DNA of 64,000 bases, taken from NCBI GenBank assembly GCA_027625915.1, contig JANTQA010000057.1:5022001-5086000 (forward strand). Direction: 5' to 3'. How positions within the stretch are numbered: the stretch's first letter is position 1; every line of letters begins with the position of its first letter. A program made the translations under genes and the position numbers. This document shows positions 1 through 9,787 of the stretch, one piece after another. The stretch is from Anaeramoeba flamelloides (lineage: Eukaryota > Metamonada > Anaeramoebidae). Under the pieces are notes generated by a model. The model was not told the DNA's origin, did not search any database, and worked only from the letters and a program-made list of their open reading frames with translations.

Positions 1-518
1 ATGACAATGACGATAAAATTGGGGATGATGTTGTTGATGAAAATGATGATAACAATGATGACGATGATAATTTAAATAACAACAACAACAACAATAATAA
101 TAATAATAATAATTATAAATTTTTAAATAAAAAAGATCTCTGTGCCAAATTATTAATTGATGATATTGACGAACGAATTTTATTTGCTTTGGTTTCTTTA
201 AATTCACAATCTTCTACAATCAGAACTTATTATTCAAAAACCTATGATAAGCAATTAGAATTTACAGCCAAAATGTTTCTTTCAAAATATCTGAAAATTG
301 ACCGACAAAAAAAGATTATGTACCTTCCAAGAGTCATTTATGAATTCACCAATTTATTTGGCTCAGATACAAACAAGATTATTAAATATGTTTTTAAAAA
401 AATTTCAAATAATGATGAAGAAAAATTGTTAAATGATTACTCTAATTATAATATTAAATTTTCTAAATACCAATTCTTCCCTATTTTGGAATTTGATTCA
501 CAATATACAGTTATTTAA
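1..518 (+). CDS. DUF547-domain protein, C-terminal part (gene begins upstream of the window)
   Basis: The frame starting at base 3 is open from the window edge to a TAA at 516-518 (about 171 residues), so this is the 3' end of a longer gene. It opens with an Asp/Asn-rich low-complexity stretch containing an Asn run. A segment follows that fits the end of the DUF547 family by eye: DERILFALVSLNSQSSTIR matches the family's D-x-R-I-x-F-A-L core, then YSKTYDKQLEFTAKMFLSKY, then the basic strand with YLPRVIYEF and a following FG. DUF547 is a conserved domain of unknown biochemical role, often at the C-terminus of multidomain eukaryotic proteins. Family members usually carry Cys near CGAKSCPP after the ALV core; here that position reads LNSQSSTIR with no Cys. 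No enzyme function can be assigned. I am confident of the family but cannot see the N-terminal domains. Confidence 0.78.
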   Translation, partial: DNDDKIGDDVVDENDDNNDDDDNLNNNNNNNNNNNNNYKFLNKKDLCAKLLIDDIDERILFALVSLNSQSSTIRTYYSKTYDKQLEFTAKMFLSKYLKIDRQKKIMYLPRVIYEFTNLFGSDTNKIIKYVFKKISNNDEEKLLNDYSNYNIKFSKYQFFPILEFDSQYTVI

Positions 519-640
519 GAATGATCAGAATGACACTTTTGTTATTTGAATTTATAAATATTTTTTTATTTTGAATATTATTAGAGATATATATTAATAT
601 ATGTATTATTATTTTTTTTTTTTTTAATTTCTTTTGTGGA

Positions 641-646
641 AATAAA
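641..646 (+). promoter_or_regulatory. Candidate poly(A) signal of the DUF547 gene
   Basis: AATAAA lies 123 bases after the stop codon and just before the first TIR element (731). AATAAA is common by chance in DNA this AT-rich, so position is the only support. Confidence 0.3.
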
Positions 647-730
647 GTTCTGTTTATTAAAATCATTTTTATTTTGCTTTTCATTACAAGATTTTTGACA
701 ATAAATGCTTTTTCAAAAAATTAATTTTTA

Positions 731-1355
731 AAATCCATTTCATCTCATGTGGCCCAGAAAAAAAATGACTAATTCTCTATTTTATTTAAGAATCAATCAA
801 TATAGGATTGTTTAGAAATAAGAGAAATAATAAACTTCGGATTCGGGTTAAGATTCATGAAAGAAATACATAAAAAAATCATTTATTTTCAAAAAAAAAA
901 AAATATTAAAAAAATTTTTGGCCATTCATTGTCAATTTTTCTTGCAAAATTTTCCAATTTCTTTGGAAAATAAAAAATGTGACAATTAGAATTATTAATT
1001 GTAAATGTATGAATTTTAATAGAAAATACAATACCTCACTTTTCTTAATGTGAATTTTGAGTTTCAAACATCTTTTTTTCAAATTTAATTTTTTTATAAA
1101 AAAAAGAAAAAGAAATGAAAAAAAATAAAAAAAAATAAAAAAAAAGAGGATAAATAAAAATACTTAAATCAAAAAACAAAAAATTAAAGAATAAAAAAAT
1201 GAAAAAAAAAAACATTTACTAAATGAAAAAATTAGAAAAAATAATTTTGAATTAATAATTGAAATTTAATTTTGAGAAGAATAATGAATTAAACTAGTAG
1301 AATATGTTCTATTTCTTCAATAAAACTGGGCGATTTAGACTAAAAAAGAGTTAAT
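731..1355 (-). mobile_element. Family L TIR element, near full length
   Basis: Non-coding element with inverted ends. The left end (CCATTTCATCTCATGTGGCC) matches the right end of the copy at 31178-31747 in reverse complement, and the right end around 1320-1355 (CTGGGCGATTTAGACTAAAA, then AGAGTTA) matches that copy's left end. Internal landmarks also agree in order, for example GGCCATTCATTG near 920 and CTTTTCTTAATGTGAATTTT near 1040. It holds no ORF of note and is probably a non-autonomous DNA element. Confidence 0.6.
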
Positions 1356-2460
1356 TGTGTTTTTCTTCAATTTCAAATTTTTTGAAATTTTATATAAAGC
1401 TCAATAGAAATTATATTTTGTTTACAATAAAGATTGAAATTAACATTAATTAATTTTAAGTAATCATATTTAAATGGTTCTTTTGAAATTCTATTATAAG
1501 AAAAAAAAATAAATTATTTGTCATTTAAATTATTTTTCTGCAGAAACAAAAAATTTTTTAACATTTTCTAAAAGGAAAAAAAAACTCCTTATTTTCCCCA
1601 ATATAAATATATTCATGAATTATTTGTGTTTTTTTTTTGTATTTATTATAGAACGAAATAAATTTCTAAAAGATTATAAATCTTATTTTTACTATTTATG
1701 TTTGATTGTCAATCCAGAAGATGGACTTGAAAAATAAGAAGTTAAAGCAACAGCCATCTCATTTTTTTAAAAGGGGGTGATTGAGTCTTTTATTAAATAT
1801 ATAGTGTTCATAAATCAGACATAAATATATAATATAAAGAATTATCAGAATTATGAATGTACTGGGAAATGGATAACAGGTATTTTAATTATTTTATTAT
1901 TAATTTTATATAATAATTTTTTTTACTTTTTTTTTCTGATTATTTTATTCTTTTTATATTTTTTTTAACATAAAAAATAATTTTCTTGCTTTAACGAAGT
2001 CTTTTGAATTTATTTTTACATTTTTGTTAAAAAAAGGTGAAACATCCAGGATTTAGAAATATATTAAATTATTATTGAAATAAAAAATAGCGAATAAAAT
2101 TTCATAAGAAATGTAAATAGGAGATTTATTTTTTTAGTCTTGGTGATCCCTTTTTCAAAATAATAATAATAATAGCTATTTTTTCATGTTAAATCTTTTT
2201 TAATACCTTTTTAAAGTTTTATAATTTAAAAAAGTGTAAACTTTTCCTGAATTAAACTATTTCAAGGTTTCATATTTTTAAAAAGTGAGAATACAACCTC
2301 TAAAAGGGGATAGATTCTGGTGAAGGAAGAAAAGTACCCTTTTTAAAAAAAAATTATTAGTTAAGAAACTCAAAACTTTCAAATAGCTGTACAACATTAG
2401 AATTTTAATTTTAAAATACATTTTGTTTGGAAAACAATTTAACATAACTAAACTATTTTA
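1356..2460. other. Gene-free AT-rich DNA
   Basis: No ORF over 60 codons and no exon-like segment with conserved character. It is dominated by A/T runs. I could not assign it to any repeat family confidently. Confidence 0.5.
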
Positions 2461-2935
2461 CAGTAAATATGGACAATTTTAAAAAATGAATTACATATGT
2501 TTAAGGTTTTGAATGGAGATCAGAAGAGACAATTTATTTTGATAATTCCCTCAAGAAATTATTTTTTCCCATTTTTGTATATATTACCCTTTTTTTTTTT
2601 TCGAGACATAAATTATTTACTTATTTTTTAATTATTCAAGGGTCTAGAGTCACTATATATGTGTATGTTATTCTAATGATATTGAAACGGTGAAAAAAAT
2701 CAAAATAATTTTCATCTTTATTTATAACTGAATTTTATTTTATCTTCTATTGAAGATCCAAATTTACTTTGTTCTTCTTTTTTATCGATTTTGAATTTTT
2801 TTGGACAAAATTACCTAATCTCCAAATATCTTAAATAAAATATTATTTGAAAAAATCAAATTCAATATTATTATAAACTAGTTTTATAGAATAAAATTTT
2901 AAAATTGTTTGAGAATTTATTGGGTAAAAAATCAC
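2461..2935 (+). mobile_element. Family K dispersed repeat, degenerate copy
   Basis: Colinear with 30657-31172. Shared landmarks in order are a left end with CAGT.AA, ATTACATATgTTTAAgGTTTT, GAAGAg.AcA.TTTATTTT, TAGTCACTATA near 2650, and TTGAAGATCcAAATt near 2750. The edges are approximate. Confidence 0.5.
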
Positions 2936-3149
2936 AATTAAAGAAATAAGAATATTATTCAATAAGTTTAAATATGAGAATTTTCTTTATGGTGTACTTG
3001 TTACTTTTTCCAAATTCTGATGTTAAAAGTTAATCATATTAATCCCCTTCTTGGTCTTTTTTTTTTTTGGTTATAGGATATAGGAAAACAAAAGGTATAT
3101 AAAAAATAATAAGAAATGAGAATTTTTTTCAAGATTAGAGTTTTAAAAG

Positions 3150-3470
3150 AACTTGATCTGATCATATCTTTAATAAATTATTTATAACAGAATCCAATTG
3201 AACTGAATTGAAATCAATACTGAAGTACAATGAATCCAACTCATGGAAAATATATAACTCTTTGTCCACAATCTGTCAAACCAATACTTGGGTTGGATGA
3301 ATATTGTTACTTAGTTATATGTACTGTGATTTGGCCAAAACAAGATTTGGGAGACTTGCAAAAAAATAAAACAAAAAAAATAAAGAAAATTTTTCGAAAA
3401 CAAATTATTATTCCTAAAAACCAAAAAAATATAGATTTACATTATCTTTCAAAGTTCTAAATTAAAACTT
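3150..3470 (+). repeat. Family N dispersed repeat containing a short ORF (3230-3460)
   Basis: This block resembles 39160-39470 on the opposite strand. Both have a GATCTGATC-type start, a GAA(C)TGAAT-rich segment, a VKP(I/L)LxLD peptide, a CAAGATTTG motif and then a long A-rich tail. The 76-codon ORF here and the 66-codon ORF in the other copy align weakly at the peptide level (SVKPILGLDEYC versus YVKPLLELDFCC, both then Lys-rich). The A-rich tail could suggest a retroposed sequence, but no reverse transcriptase is visible. It may be a decayed coding repeat or coincidence. Confidence 0.45.
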
Positions 3471-3814
3471 AATATTGGTCACAGATGATATTAGATCTAG
3501 AGTTGAAGAAATATTTAGACCTCTTGATTAAAAAAATTATTCCTTTGATCCAAAGAATTTCGACCTTAAAGATAACAAAAATCAACCAATTAACCCTTGA
3601 GGTGTAAAAACAACTTTTAAATGAAGTTTTTACTTTGTTTTTATAGAATTTTACTTTTAATTCTGGTTTTTCTTACTTTTCTTTCTCTTTTTCTTGACTT
3701 TGTTAAAAAATAATTTTTTTTTCTTGGTATTTTAAGAAAAAACAATCATTGGGTTATAATCTTATCTACATGATAAATGGGAGAAAAAATCTAAATAAAT
3801 TTCATGTTCCAGAA

Positions 3815-4010
3815 AGTGTCCGTCAAGTACCTTCAAGTTTTGTAGAGTGCCGTAGAGTACTTTGATTTCCCATAATTCAAAAGAATAGAGAAAAATCAAT
3901 GATTTTACTCGATTTTTTTAAATTATGGAAAAGATAACAGCGATTTTTTTGAATTTGAGAGATAAATTAAAAATTTATTTAATTTTTGGTTTATTTCTCA
4001 AATTAAAATA
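3815..4010 (+). repeat. Palindromic module of the family J repeat
   Basis: Contains GAAAGTGTCCGTCAAGTACC, then inverted segments around CATAATTCAAAAGAATAGAG and AAATTATGGAAAAG. The same module types (TCCAGAATTTAAAAGAATTG and its reverse complement, with GACACTTTCGTTAG) are reiterated at 62930-63860 and occur at 41740-42030. Confidence 0.5.
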
Positions 4011-4139
4011 AACTAACAGCAAACAGAAAATAATTTTGTTGAATGACCTCTCTTCAAGAATAAAATAAAAATAAAAAATAAAAATTAAATAAAATAATTT
4101 GTTTTTTATCCAAAAGAACTATCGCAGATATTTATATAT

Positions 4140-5631
4140 CCCTTAGCACCCCGGATTTGCCTAAATTTCATCAAGTTTTTTAAATTAGATTTAAAATGAT
4201 ATTGATCTACTAATATATTAATTTTCGTATTTGTCTTTAATCCAGATTTTAATTATAATAAAAAGCCAAAATAGTTCAAAGATAAAGCAATTATGTTATT
4301 GATTTTTTTTTTTGAAATTGAAAAAAAAATAATAATTATTCATTTTTACCTTTTTTTTAAAGATTTTTATTTTTATTTTATTTTTTTAAATAAGAAATTT
4401 TATTACATTAATAGTAATTCAAAACTCAACACATTAATTTATTAATAATAACCACCAAACAATTTTTGCTAATTTTATGATAAAAAAATAAATAAAAAAA
4501 TAAATTACTTTGAAATTTAATTTTTTTTTTCAGAAAAAATTTCAATAAATATACAATCAAGAGAAAAATGAAATTTATTTCTTTAGTCTAAAATTAAATT
4601 TTTAATATGATTAATTTTCTAAAACTTTGATTTAAGCAATAGATAATAATTGAAAATAAAAAAAAAAAAAAAAATTGTAAAATAATTTCAATTTATTAAA
4701 TTGGAATAAAACAAATATAAATTACTTTTTAATTGATAAAATATTTATACCTAAATTTAAAATAAAATAAAAAATAACTCTTAAATATTATTCCAATATT
4801 ATATAATAATGTATTTGAAACCAATTTTTTTTATTGTATTTTGTTATTGGTAAAAATTTGAATAATATATTTGTGATATTTGGATTTTTCCTTAATAAAT
4901 TAATCCAGATCTTGTTAAATAAGTTCTGATATATGGTCTTTAATTCAATAAAATTGTTTATTTTATGTCTAGATTTTAAAAAGTCAAAAATTAAAAAATA
5001 TTAAAAAATAAAAAAAACAATCAATTATTAATCTGACTCGAACTATTGGCCAAATCATTTAAAATTGAAAAAAAATCTTGTTAAAAAAATTGTAAAATTT
5101 TGCAATGAAAAAAAATTTGATTTTTTTTTCTAATTTAATTTATATTTTTTTTTATTTTTAAATTATTTAGAATCTAATATAGATATTGATATTGAATCGT
5201 AATCAGTAGATAAAACAAATATTCTATGTGATGTTATAATAACTTTTATAATGAATAAATTATTTAATCAAGCATTTTAGGCAATTTGGGGTGCAAAGGG
5301 CCCCCAAAAAATTTTCAGTAAAGTATGATGTGTTTTAAATGTTAAAACTAAGAGGTTTTTGATGTCTAGACAAACTTTTCAAAAAAAAAAAAAAATTTAT
5401 TTTGACAAAATTTGGAAAAATAATAAAATCACAATAAACAAAAAAAAATTCCCAATGTTGAAAATTTTTTTTTCAAATTATTTTTTATTTTAAGTAACTA
5501 TACAATTTTTAATAATAAAATTTTCTTTTTAATATAATTGTTTATTAATTCTATACCTTATTATCCTTTGATAACATTTCAAATTAAAATTTTTGTTTGA
5601 AATGTTTTTAGGTTATTTGGGGTGCTAAGGG
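4140..5631. mobile_element. Family S TIR element (about 1.5 kb, non-coding)
   Basis: Left end CCCTTAGCACCCC followed by a GCCTAAAT segment. The right end is its reverse complement, GGGGTGCTAAGGG at 5619-5631, preceded by TTAGGTTATTT. Both ends are flanked by TATA-type sequence. An additional internal right-end-like copy, TTAGGCAATTTGGGGTGC, lies at 5278-5295, so the element may be composite or carry a partial end duplication. There is no ORF over 60 codons inside. The termini are the most GC-rich stretches within 2 kb. Confidence 0.6.
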
Positions 5632-5972
5632 ATATATATATATATTAATTTTCATTGTAATAAATACTATTTATGGTGTAATAGTGATGAAAATAGTCAT
5701 ATACAGAATAAAAACTTTTTATATTATAAGAAATAGAATAATTTAAAGGTTTTCTTTTTATACAAAAATGGTAAAAAAAATTTGATCTCACTGAAAAAAT
5801 TTTCTTTTCTGTGGTTTGTGAGTCGATCATAATCATTTGGGCACTTGGGATCTACAAAATAAAAAAATTCTGAATATCATCAATAACATATTTTAATATT
5901 TTGCCCTGTTCCAGTGAAAGACTGATCCCTTAAAAAACTATTTTGAAGATAAATTCCCAAAAAGAAGAATAA

Positions 5973-7769
5973 TTAATTTTTATTTTGACAAGTAAGGAAT
6001 TGGATTTGCTGATATACATCTTCTATTATATTTATCATTCCAGTAAGTTTGTTATTGTTCTCTGAAAGATTATTATTTGAAGCTTGTGTTAGATTTAATA
6101 CACTTGTCAATGTAATCGAAACTTCCGAGATTCTATTATTGAGCTGGTCGTTTTGTTTTTTTGCTTGCATTTTGTATTGTTTTTTGACAGACGTAACACT
6201 ATTGCCTAATGATTTTGCATTCGATTCTAGGCTTTTGTGGATTGATTCTAAATGTTTGTCCGAAGGTAGCTTTTTTTGTTTTAGCTGGAAGTGTGGTTTT
6301 TTTATTGAATGCACTTTTTTACTTATCTCTAAATCTTTAAATTTTTTTTTCCAATTCCCAATCCTCTTAAAAGTTTTATTTTTTTCTTTATCTTTATCTT
6401 TAGTTTTTTCTTTTTCTCTATTTTTCTTTATATTATTTTCTTTGTTTTGCTTTTGTTCTTGGTTATCCTCTTCACTATCCTCTTCACTTTCCTCTTCACT
6501 TTCGATCATTGCAACACCTTCAATTGAATCAGACTCTCCATCGGTTGTTGGAAATGTCCCCTTTTTTTTCATTTTCTTTTGGGTTTGGGGATTGAAAATT
6601 TCAGGTTCTGTGTCAGTATCTGACCAAGTGTCAGAATCAGGTACAGACTCCAAAATTTCGGTACCTGTTTTTTCTTCAATTTGTATTGAAGGAACTTCTT
6701 CAAGAACTAGCTTTTCTTGAACATTGGGTTTGGTATTTTTTGTTGTTTTCTTATTGAGAAAACTGATTGGGAGGTTAATGTATTTTTTTGGATCACGAAT
6801 TATTATTTGTTTTCTTAAGTTTTTAATACGATTCCTTAGGATCCCAAATTTGCTTGGAGGTTTTGGGATACGAAGTACTCTTTCATTCTTTTCATTATTA
6901 CCAGAAAGATCTTGATCAGGATCTTTATTTGACAAACTTTCGGTATTGCCTTTTATCCCAGAAATGTTCTTTTTTATTTTCTTTGATTTGGCTTTTTTAT
7001 TTTGGGTTTCTTTTCTCCGTTTGTCTTGCTTATCATCATTTTTTTTATTTTCTTTTTCTTTTTCTTTTTCTTGTTCTTTTTCTTTTTCTTTTTCTTTTTC
7101 TTTTTCTTTTTCTTTTTCTTCTTTTTCTTCTTGTTCTTCTTGTTCTTCTTGTTCTTCTTTTTCTTGTTCTTTTTCTTTTTCTTTTTCTTTTTCTTTTTCT
7201 TCTTTTTCTTCTTGTTCTTCTTGTTCTTCTTGTTCTTCTTGTTCTTCTTTTTCTTGTTCTTTTTCTTGTTCTTTTTCTTTTTCTTTTTCTTTTTCTTTTT
7301 CTTTTTCTTTTTCTTCTTTTTCTTCTTGTTCTTCTTGTTCTTCTTGTTCTTCTTTTTCTTGTTCTTTTTCTTGTTCTTTTTCTTGTTCTTTTTCTTGTTC
7401 TTTTTCTTGTTCTTTTTCTTGTTCTTTTTCTTGTTCTTTTTCTTGTTCTTTTTCTTGTTCTTTTTCTTGTTCTTTTTCTTGTTCTTTTTCTTGTTCTTTT
7501 TCTTTTTCTTCTTTTTCTTCTTTTTCTTCTTGTTCTTCTTGTTCTTTTTCTTGTTCTTTTTCTTGTTCTTTTTCTTTTTCTTCTTTTTCTTCTTGTTCTT
7601 CTTTTTCTTGTTCTTGTTCTTTTTCTTGTTCTTTTTCTTCTTTTTCTTCTTTTTCTTCTTTTTCTTCTTTTTCTTCTTGTTCTTCTTGTTTTTCTTGTTC
7701 TTCTTTTTCTTGGTTATTATTGGGTGCCGTTGATTTTTGGGGTGTGTTGTTTGGTGACAAATCTGTCAT
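5973..7769 (-). CDS. Lys/Glu/Gln-repeat protein with C-terminal coiled coil
   Basis: One exon encoding 598 residues. I chose the ATG at 7769 (MTDLSPNNTP), the first in-frame ATG after a likely 3' splice site (pyrimidine tract, then TTTCAG) about 15 bases upstream; the longer open frame upstream lies in that presumed 5'UTR intron. Residues about 20-245 are almost pure E/K/Q in EKEQ, EEQEE and EKEK steps. A Lys-rich basic segment follows, then acidic patches (SDTWSDTDTEPE, SEEESEEDSEED). The last 100 residues (KHLESIHKSLESNAKSLGNS to the end) have heptad-like spacing and probably form a coiled coil. I recognise no family. The repeat probably grew by slippage, since the underlying DNA is a near-perfect 6/12-base repeat. 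The charged composition suggests an intracellular protein, but location is not determinable. Confidence 0.72.
   Translation of the reverse strand: MTDLSPNNTPQKSTAPNNNQEKEEQEKQEEQEEKEEKEEKEEKEEKEQEKEQEQEKEEQEEKEEKEKEQEKEQEKEQEEQEEKEEKEEKEKEQEKEQEKEQEKEQEKEQEKEQEKEQEKEQEKEQEKEQEKEQEKEQEKEEQEEQEEQEEKEEKEKEKEKEKEKEKEQEKEQEKEEQEEQEEQEEQEEKEEKEKEKEKEKEQEKEEQEEQEEQEEKEEKEKEKEKEKEKEKEQEKEKEKENKKNDDKQDKRRKETQNKKAKSKKIKKNISGIKGNTESLSNKDPDQDLSGNNEKNERVLRIPKPPSKFGILRNRIKNLRKQIIIRDPKKYINLPISFLNKKTTKNTKPNVQEKLVLEEVPSIQIEEKTGTEILESVPDSDTWSDTDTEPEIFNPQTQKKMKKKGTFPTTDGESDSIEGVAMIESEEESEEDSEEDNQEQKQNKENNIKKNREKEKTKDKDKEKNKTFKRIGNWKKKFKDLEISKKVHSIKKPHFQLKQKKLPSDKHLESIHKSLESNAKSLGNSVTSVKKQYKMQAKKQNDQLNNRISEVSITLTSVLNLTQASNNNLSENNNKLTGMINIIEDVYQQIQFLTCQNKN
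7030..7712. repeat. (CTTTTT/CTTGTT)n coding minisatellite
   Basis: About 680 bases built from 6-base steps TTCTTT, TTCTTG and TTCTTC on the + strand. Within it the 12-base unit TTTTTCTTGTTC is reiterated more than ten times around 7355-7505. The strand is strictly pyrimidine-biased (T, C and occasional G), so all three + frames stay open as well as the coding minus frame. Confidence 0.9.
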
Positions 7770-7885
7770 AATTTTAAGATAAATCTGAAAGAGCACAAGA
7801 AAAAGAAAAAATTAAAAAATGATTGAAATAAAATATTTTTGCTAATTTTTTAAAAGTTCTCCAACAATTTCAATAAGACTGTCAA

Positions 7886-8095
7886 TTTCAAAACAAATGA
7901 AACAAAATTTTCATTCAACTTTCCAAAAAACTACACAAGCCAATAATTAAAATAAGTTTACCAAAGTCCCTATTTTGATAAAAGGGAAATAAATATCCTA
8001 ATATTGTTACCACAATCAAAAATTGAAATGTAAAAAAATCTATCAATCTTTTTTTGTGAAAGCTGAATGAAAAGTTTGTTCCATTTGTTTTGAAA
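7886..8095. mobile_element. Family M MITE, copy 1 (about 210 bp)
   Basis: Near-perfect terminal inverted repeat of roughly 37 bases: it begins TTTCAAAACAAATGAAACAA and continues to CATTCAACTTT. The reverse complement ends the element (AAGCTGAATGAAAAGTTTGT, then CCATTTGTTTTGAAA). Further copies lie at 17937-18150 and 28026-28240. No coding content. Confidence 0.75.
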
Positions 8096-8470
8096 CAAAT
8101 AGCAAAAGTAAAAAATGGGTTTTTTGAGGGTGAGTCATTTTTCAACTTTAAAAGAATCAAACATCTTTTTTAAAAAGAATAAGGTCATGTATAAATAAAA
8201 ATTTAAAGGTTTAAAATTCCTTGAATTTGAAAAAGAATTGTCTATTTTCAGGTGTGGTGCATTGTTAATTTGGTTCTGAACTGATCGATCTTGATCTGAG
8301 ATTGAATTATAAGGAGGGTTCAAATATGCCAATTTCATCAATTTATTTCGTTTTCCTGTTCCGAAATCCAATTTTAAGTGTGTAAGAAGAATATATTGGA
8401 AGGTTATTTCTCAAAAAATGTGATTTGTGTACTTATTGATTGATATTTTTATTTAGGAATGGTTTTATTA

Positions 8471-9154
8471 CAGTCAGTTTCAAATTTAAGGTACAAACTT
8501 TAAACGAAATTTAAAGTAGAGCAGTGAAAAAAATACCGGACATGAAAAAAATCCCGGACAAGATTTTTAATTGTGAATATTAGTAAAATTATTATGTAAT
8601 TTCAGCTATTTACAATCAAATTCCCTTTTTTAAGAATCGAACTTTTTCAATAATAACCCCCCCACTTATTAGAATGATGATTGATGAAATCACACTTGTT
8701 CAAAACACCATTCAACCAATCAAAAAACAAGAAGAAAAATTATCATTTTCCAAACTCTAGTAAACCTCAATAAAACTGGATTGTTTTTCAAAAAAAGTTG
8801 ATCAACATTAGGCTATCAAACAATTACTCAAGTATTCTAGAGACACCTTACTTTGATGAACTTTAGGTAGGTTTATTACTAATCTCATAAAAAAATTGGT
8901 TATTTATAATAAGGATTTCATTGAAATTAGACAAAAATTTTACTAATATTCACAATTAAAAATCTTGTCCGGGATTTTTTTCATGTCCGGTATTTTTTTC
9001 CCTCCTATACACTAAAAATTTCAAATTAAAGCAAAAAATTTTGAATTTTTTTTTTTTACATATTTTACTAAAATCTGAATTGTGTACCTTAGTTTGTGTT
9101 TTTATTGTACCTTAAATTACGTTGAAGTTTGTGCCTTAGAAGTGGAACTAAATG
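8471..9154. mobile_element. Family B palindromic MITE, copy 1, inside A and split by C
   Basis: Begins CAGTCAGTTTCAAATTTAAG after TA (8469-8470) and ends GTGCCTTAGAAGTGGAACTA...TG before TA (9155-9156). Without the nested C element and its TA it is 195 bp, matching the intact copies at 21186-21381 and 57113-57307. TA flanks and CAGT termini are typical of Tc1/mariner-type MITEs. Confidence 0.75.
8519..9005. mobile_element. Family C element with 65-bp perfect TIRs, inserted in B
   Basis: Bases 8526-8590 and 8936-9000 are exact reverse complements over 65 bases by direct reading; key motif AATACCGGACATGAAAAAAA. A few further imperfect matches extend outward to TA at 8517-8518 and 9006-9007. 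The interior has no ORF over 60 codons. Perfect ends, in a region where other elements' ends are degraded, make this the youngest insertion I can see. A one-sided relic (CATGCCCGGTATTTTTTAG) is at 55432-55450. Confidence 0.8.
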
Positions 9155-9571
9155 TATAAGTTTTTAAAAAATTTTAATTATTTATTATATTAGGTTAATT
9201 GATCAAAAGGAAAATAAAATTTTCCAATTTAGAACTCAAAAATCAAAATTCTGAATGAAACACCTATCAACTTAATAGCAATACACTCACAAAATCTGGT
9301 TTTAAAAATTAAATTATTCCAAAAATTTCCTTTTTGAAACAAACTTTTAAAATTTGATACTAAATTGAGTATTGATCAGTTCAGAACCAAAATAACATTT
9401 TGCCCGACATGATGCAAGATAATTTTTTTTTCAATTTCAATCAGTTGTAAACCTTATGGTTTATCAATAATCTAAAAAAAAATTTTTTTTATGCAGAAAG
9501 TTGTTTACATGAAGTTGGCTGTTTTATTTCAAAATCAAACAAAGATATATTATTAAGCTATATTTATAAAG

Positions 9572-9787
9572 TTGGAATTAGTTAAATATTATTTTTCATC
9601 AACTAAAATCGGTATTTGTCACGGATTTGAATTAAAATTTGTTCTGAAAAAATTCTTCACAAAGATTAAGTTATTTCCTTCTTCAGTTAATTTGTTAATC
9701 AAAAATTATTTAAAGAAAAAGAAAAAAAGAAAACTTACTATTGACGAAGTAATTGTGACAAATCTTGCATATATGATCAAGGAATAA
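9572..9787 (+). CDS. Candidate terminal exon of an unidentified gene
   Basis: An open frame of 71 codons ends in TAA. It has no ATG at its start (the first codon is TTG) and an AAG just upstream could be a 3' splice site. The peptide has balanced composition (SSTKIGICHGFELKFVLKKF, then a Lys cluster and LTIDEVIVTNLAYMIKE), unlike most chance ORFs here. I recognise no family and found no upstream exon; element A1 sits immediately upstream. It could be a gene remnant or a terminal exon. Confidence 0.25.
   Translation: MELVKYYFSSTKIGICHGFELKFVLKKFFTKIKLFPSSVNLLIKNYLKKKKKRKLTIDEVIVTNLAYMIKE

Larger units (their letters stand above)
8205..9456. mobile_element. Family A TIR element, copy 1, carrying nested B and C
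   Basis: The ends are inverted: AAAGGTTTAAAATT...TTGGTTCTGAACTGATCGAT at the left, and ATTGATCAGTTCAGAACCAA...TTGTAAACCTT at the right. The same ends define copies at 20666-21181 and 53295-54495. The internal sequence AAAAAATGTGATTTGTGTAC near 8415 matches AAAAAATGTGATTTGTACAT near 53987. Subtracting the nested B1 insertion and one TA (686 bases) leaves about 566 bp, close to the other copies. The 78-codon minus ORF at 8135-8371 runs through the left arm and looks fortuitous. Confidence 0.75.

Noticed and set aside
6049-7782. Five long + strand ORFs (up to 305 codons) of Phe/Leu/Ser/Cys repeats
   Set aside because: They are antisense shadows of the Glu/Lys/Gln-coding repeat; the six-base repeat contains no stop in any frame. 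The minus frame has non-repetitive, protein-like ends and a clean start context.
8135-8371. 78-codon minus ORF
   Set aside because: Runs across the left arm of A1; other A copies do not keep the frame open.
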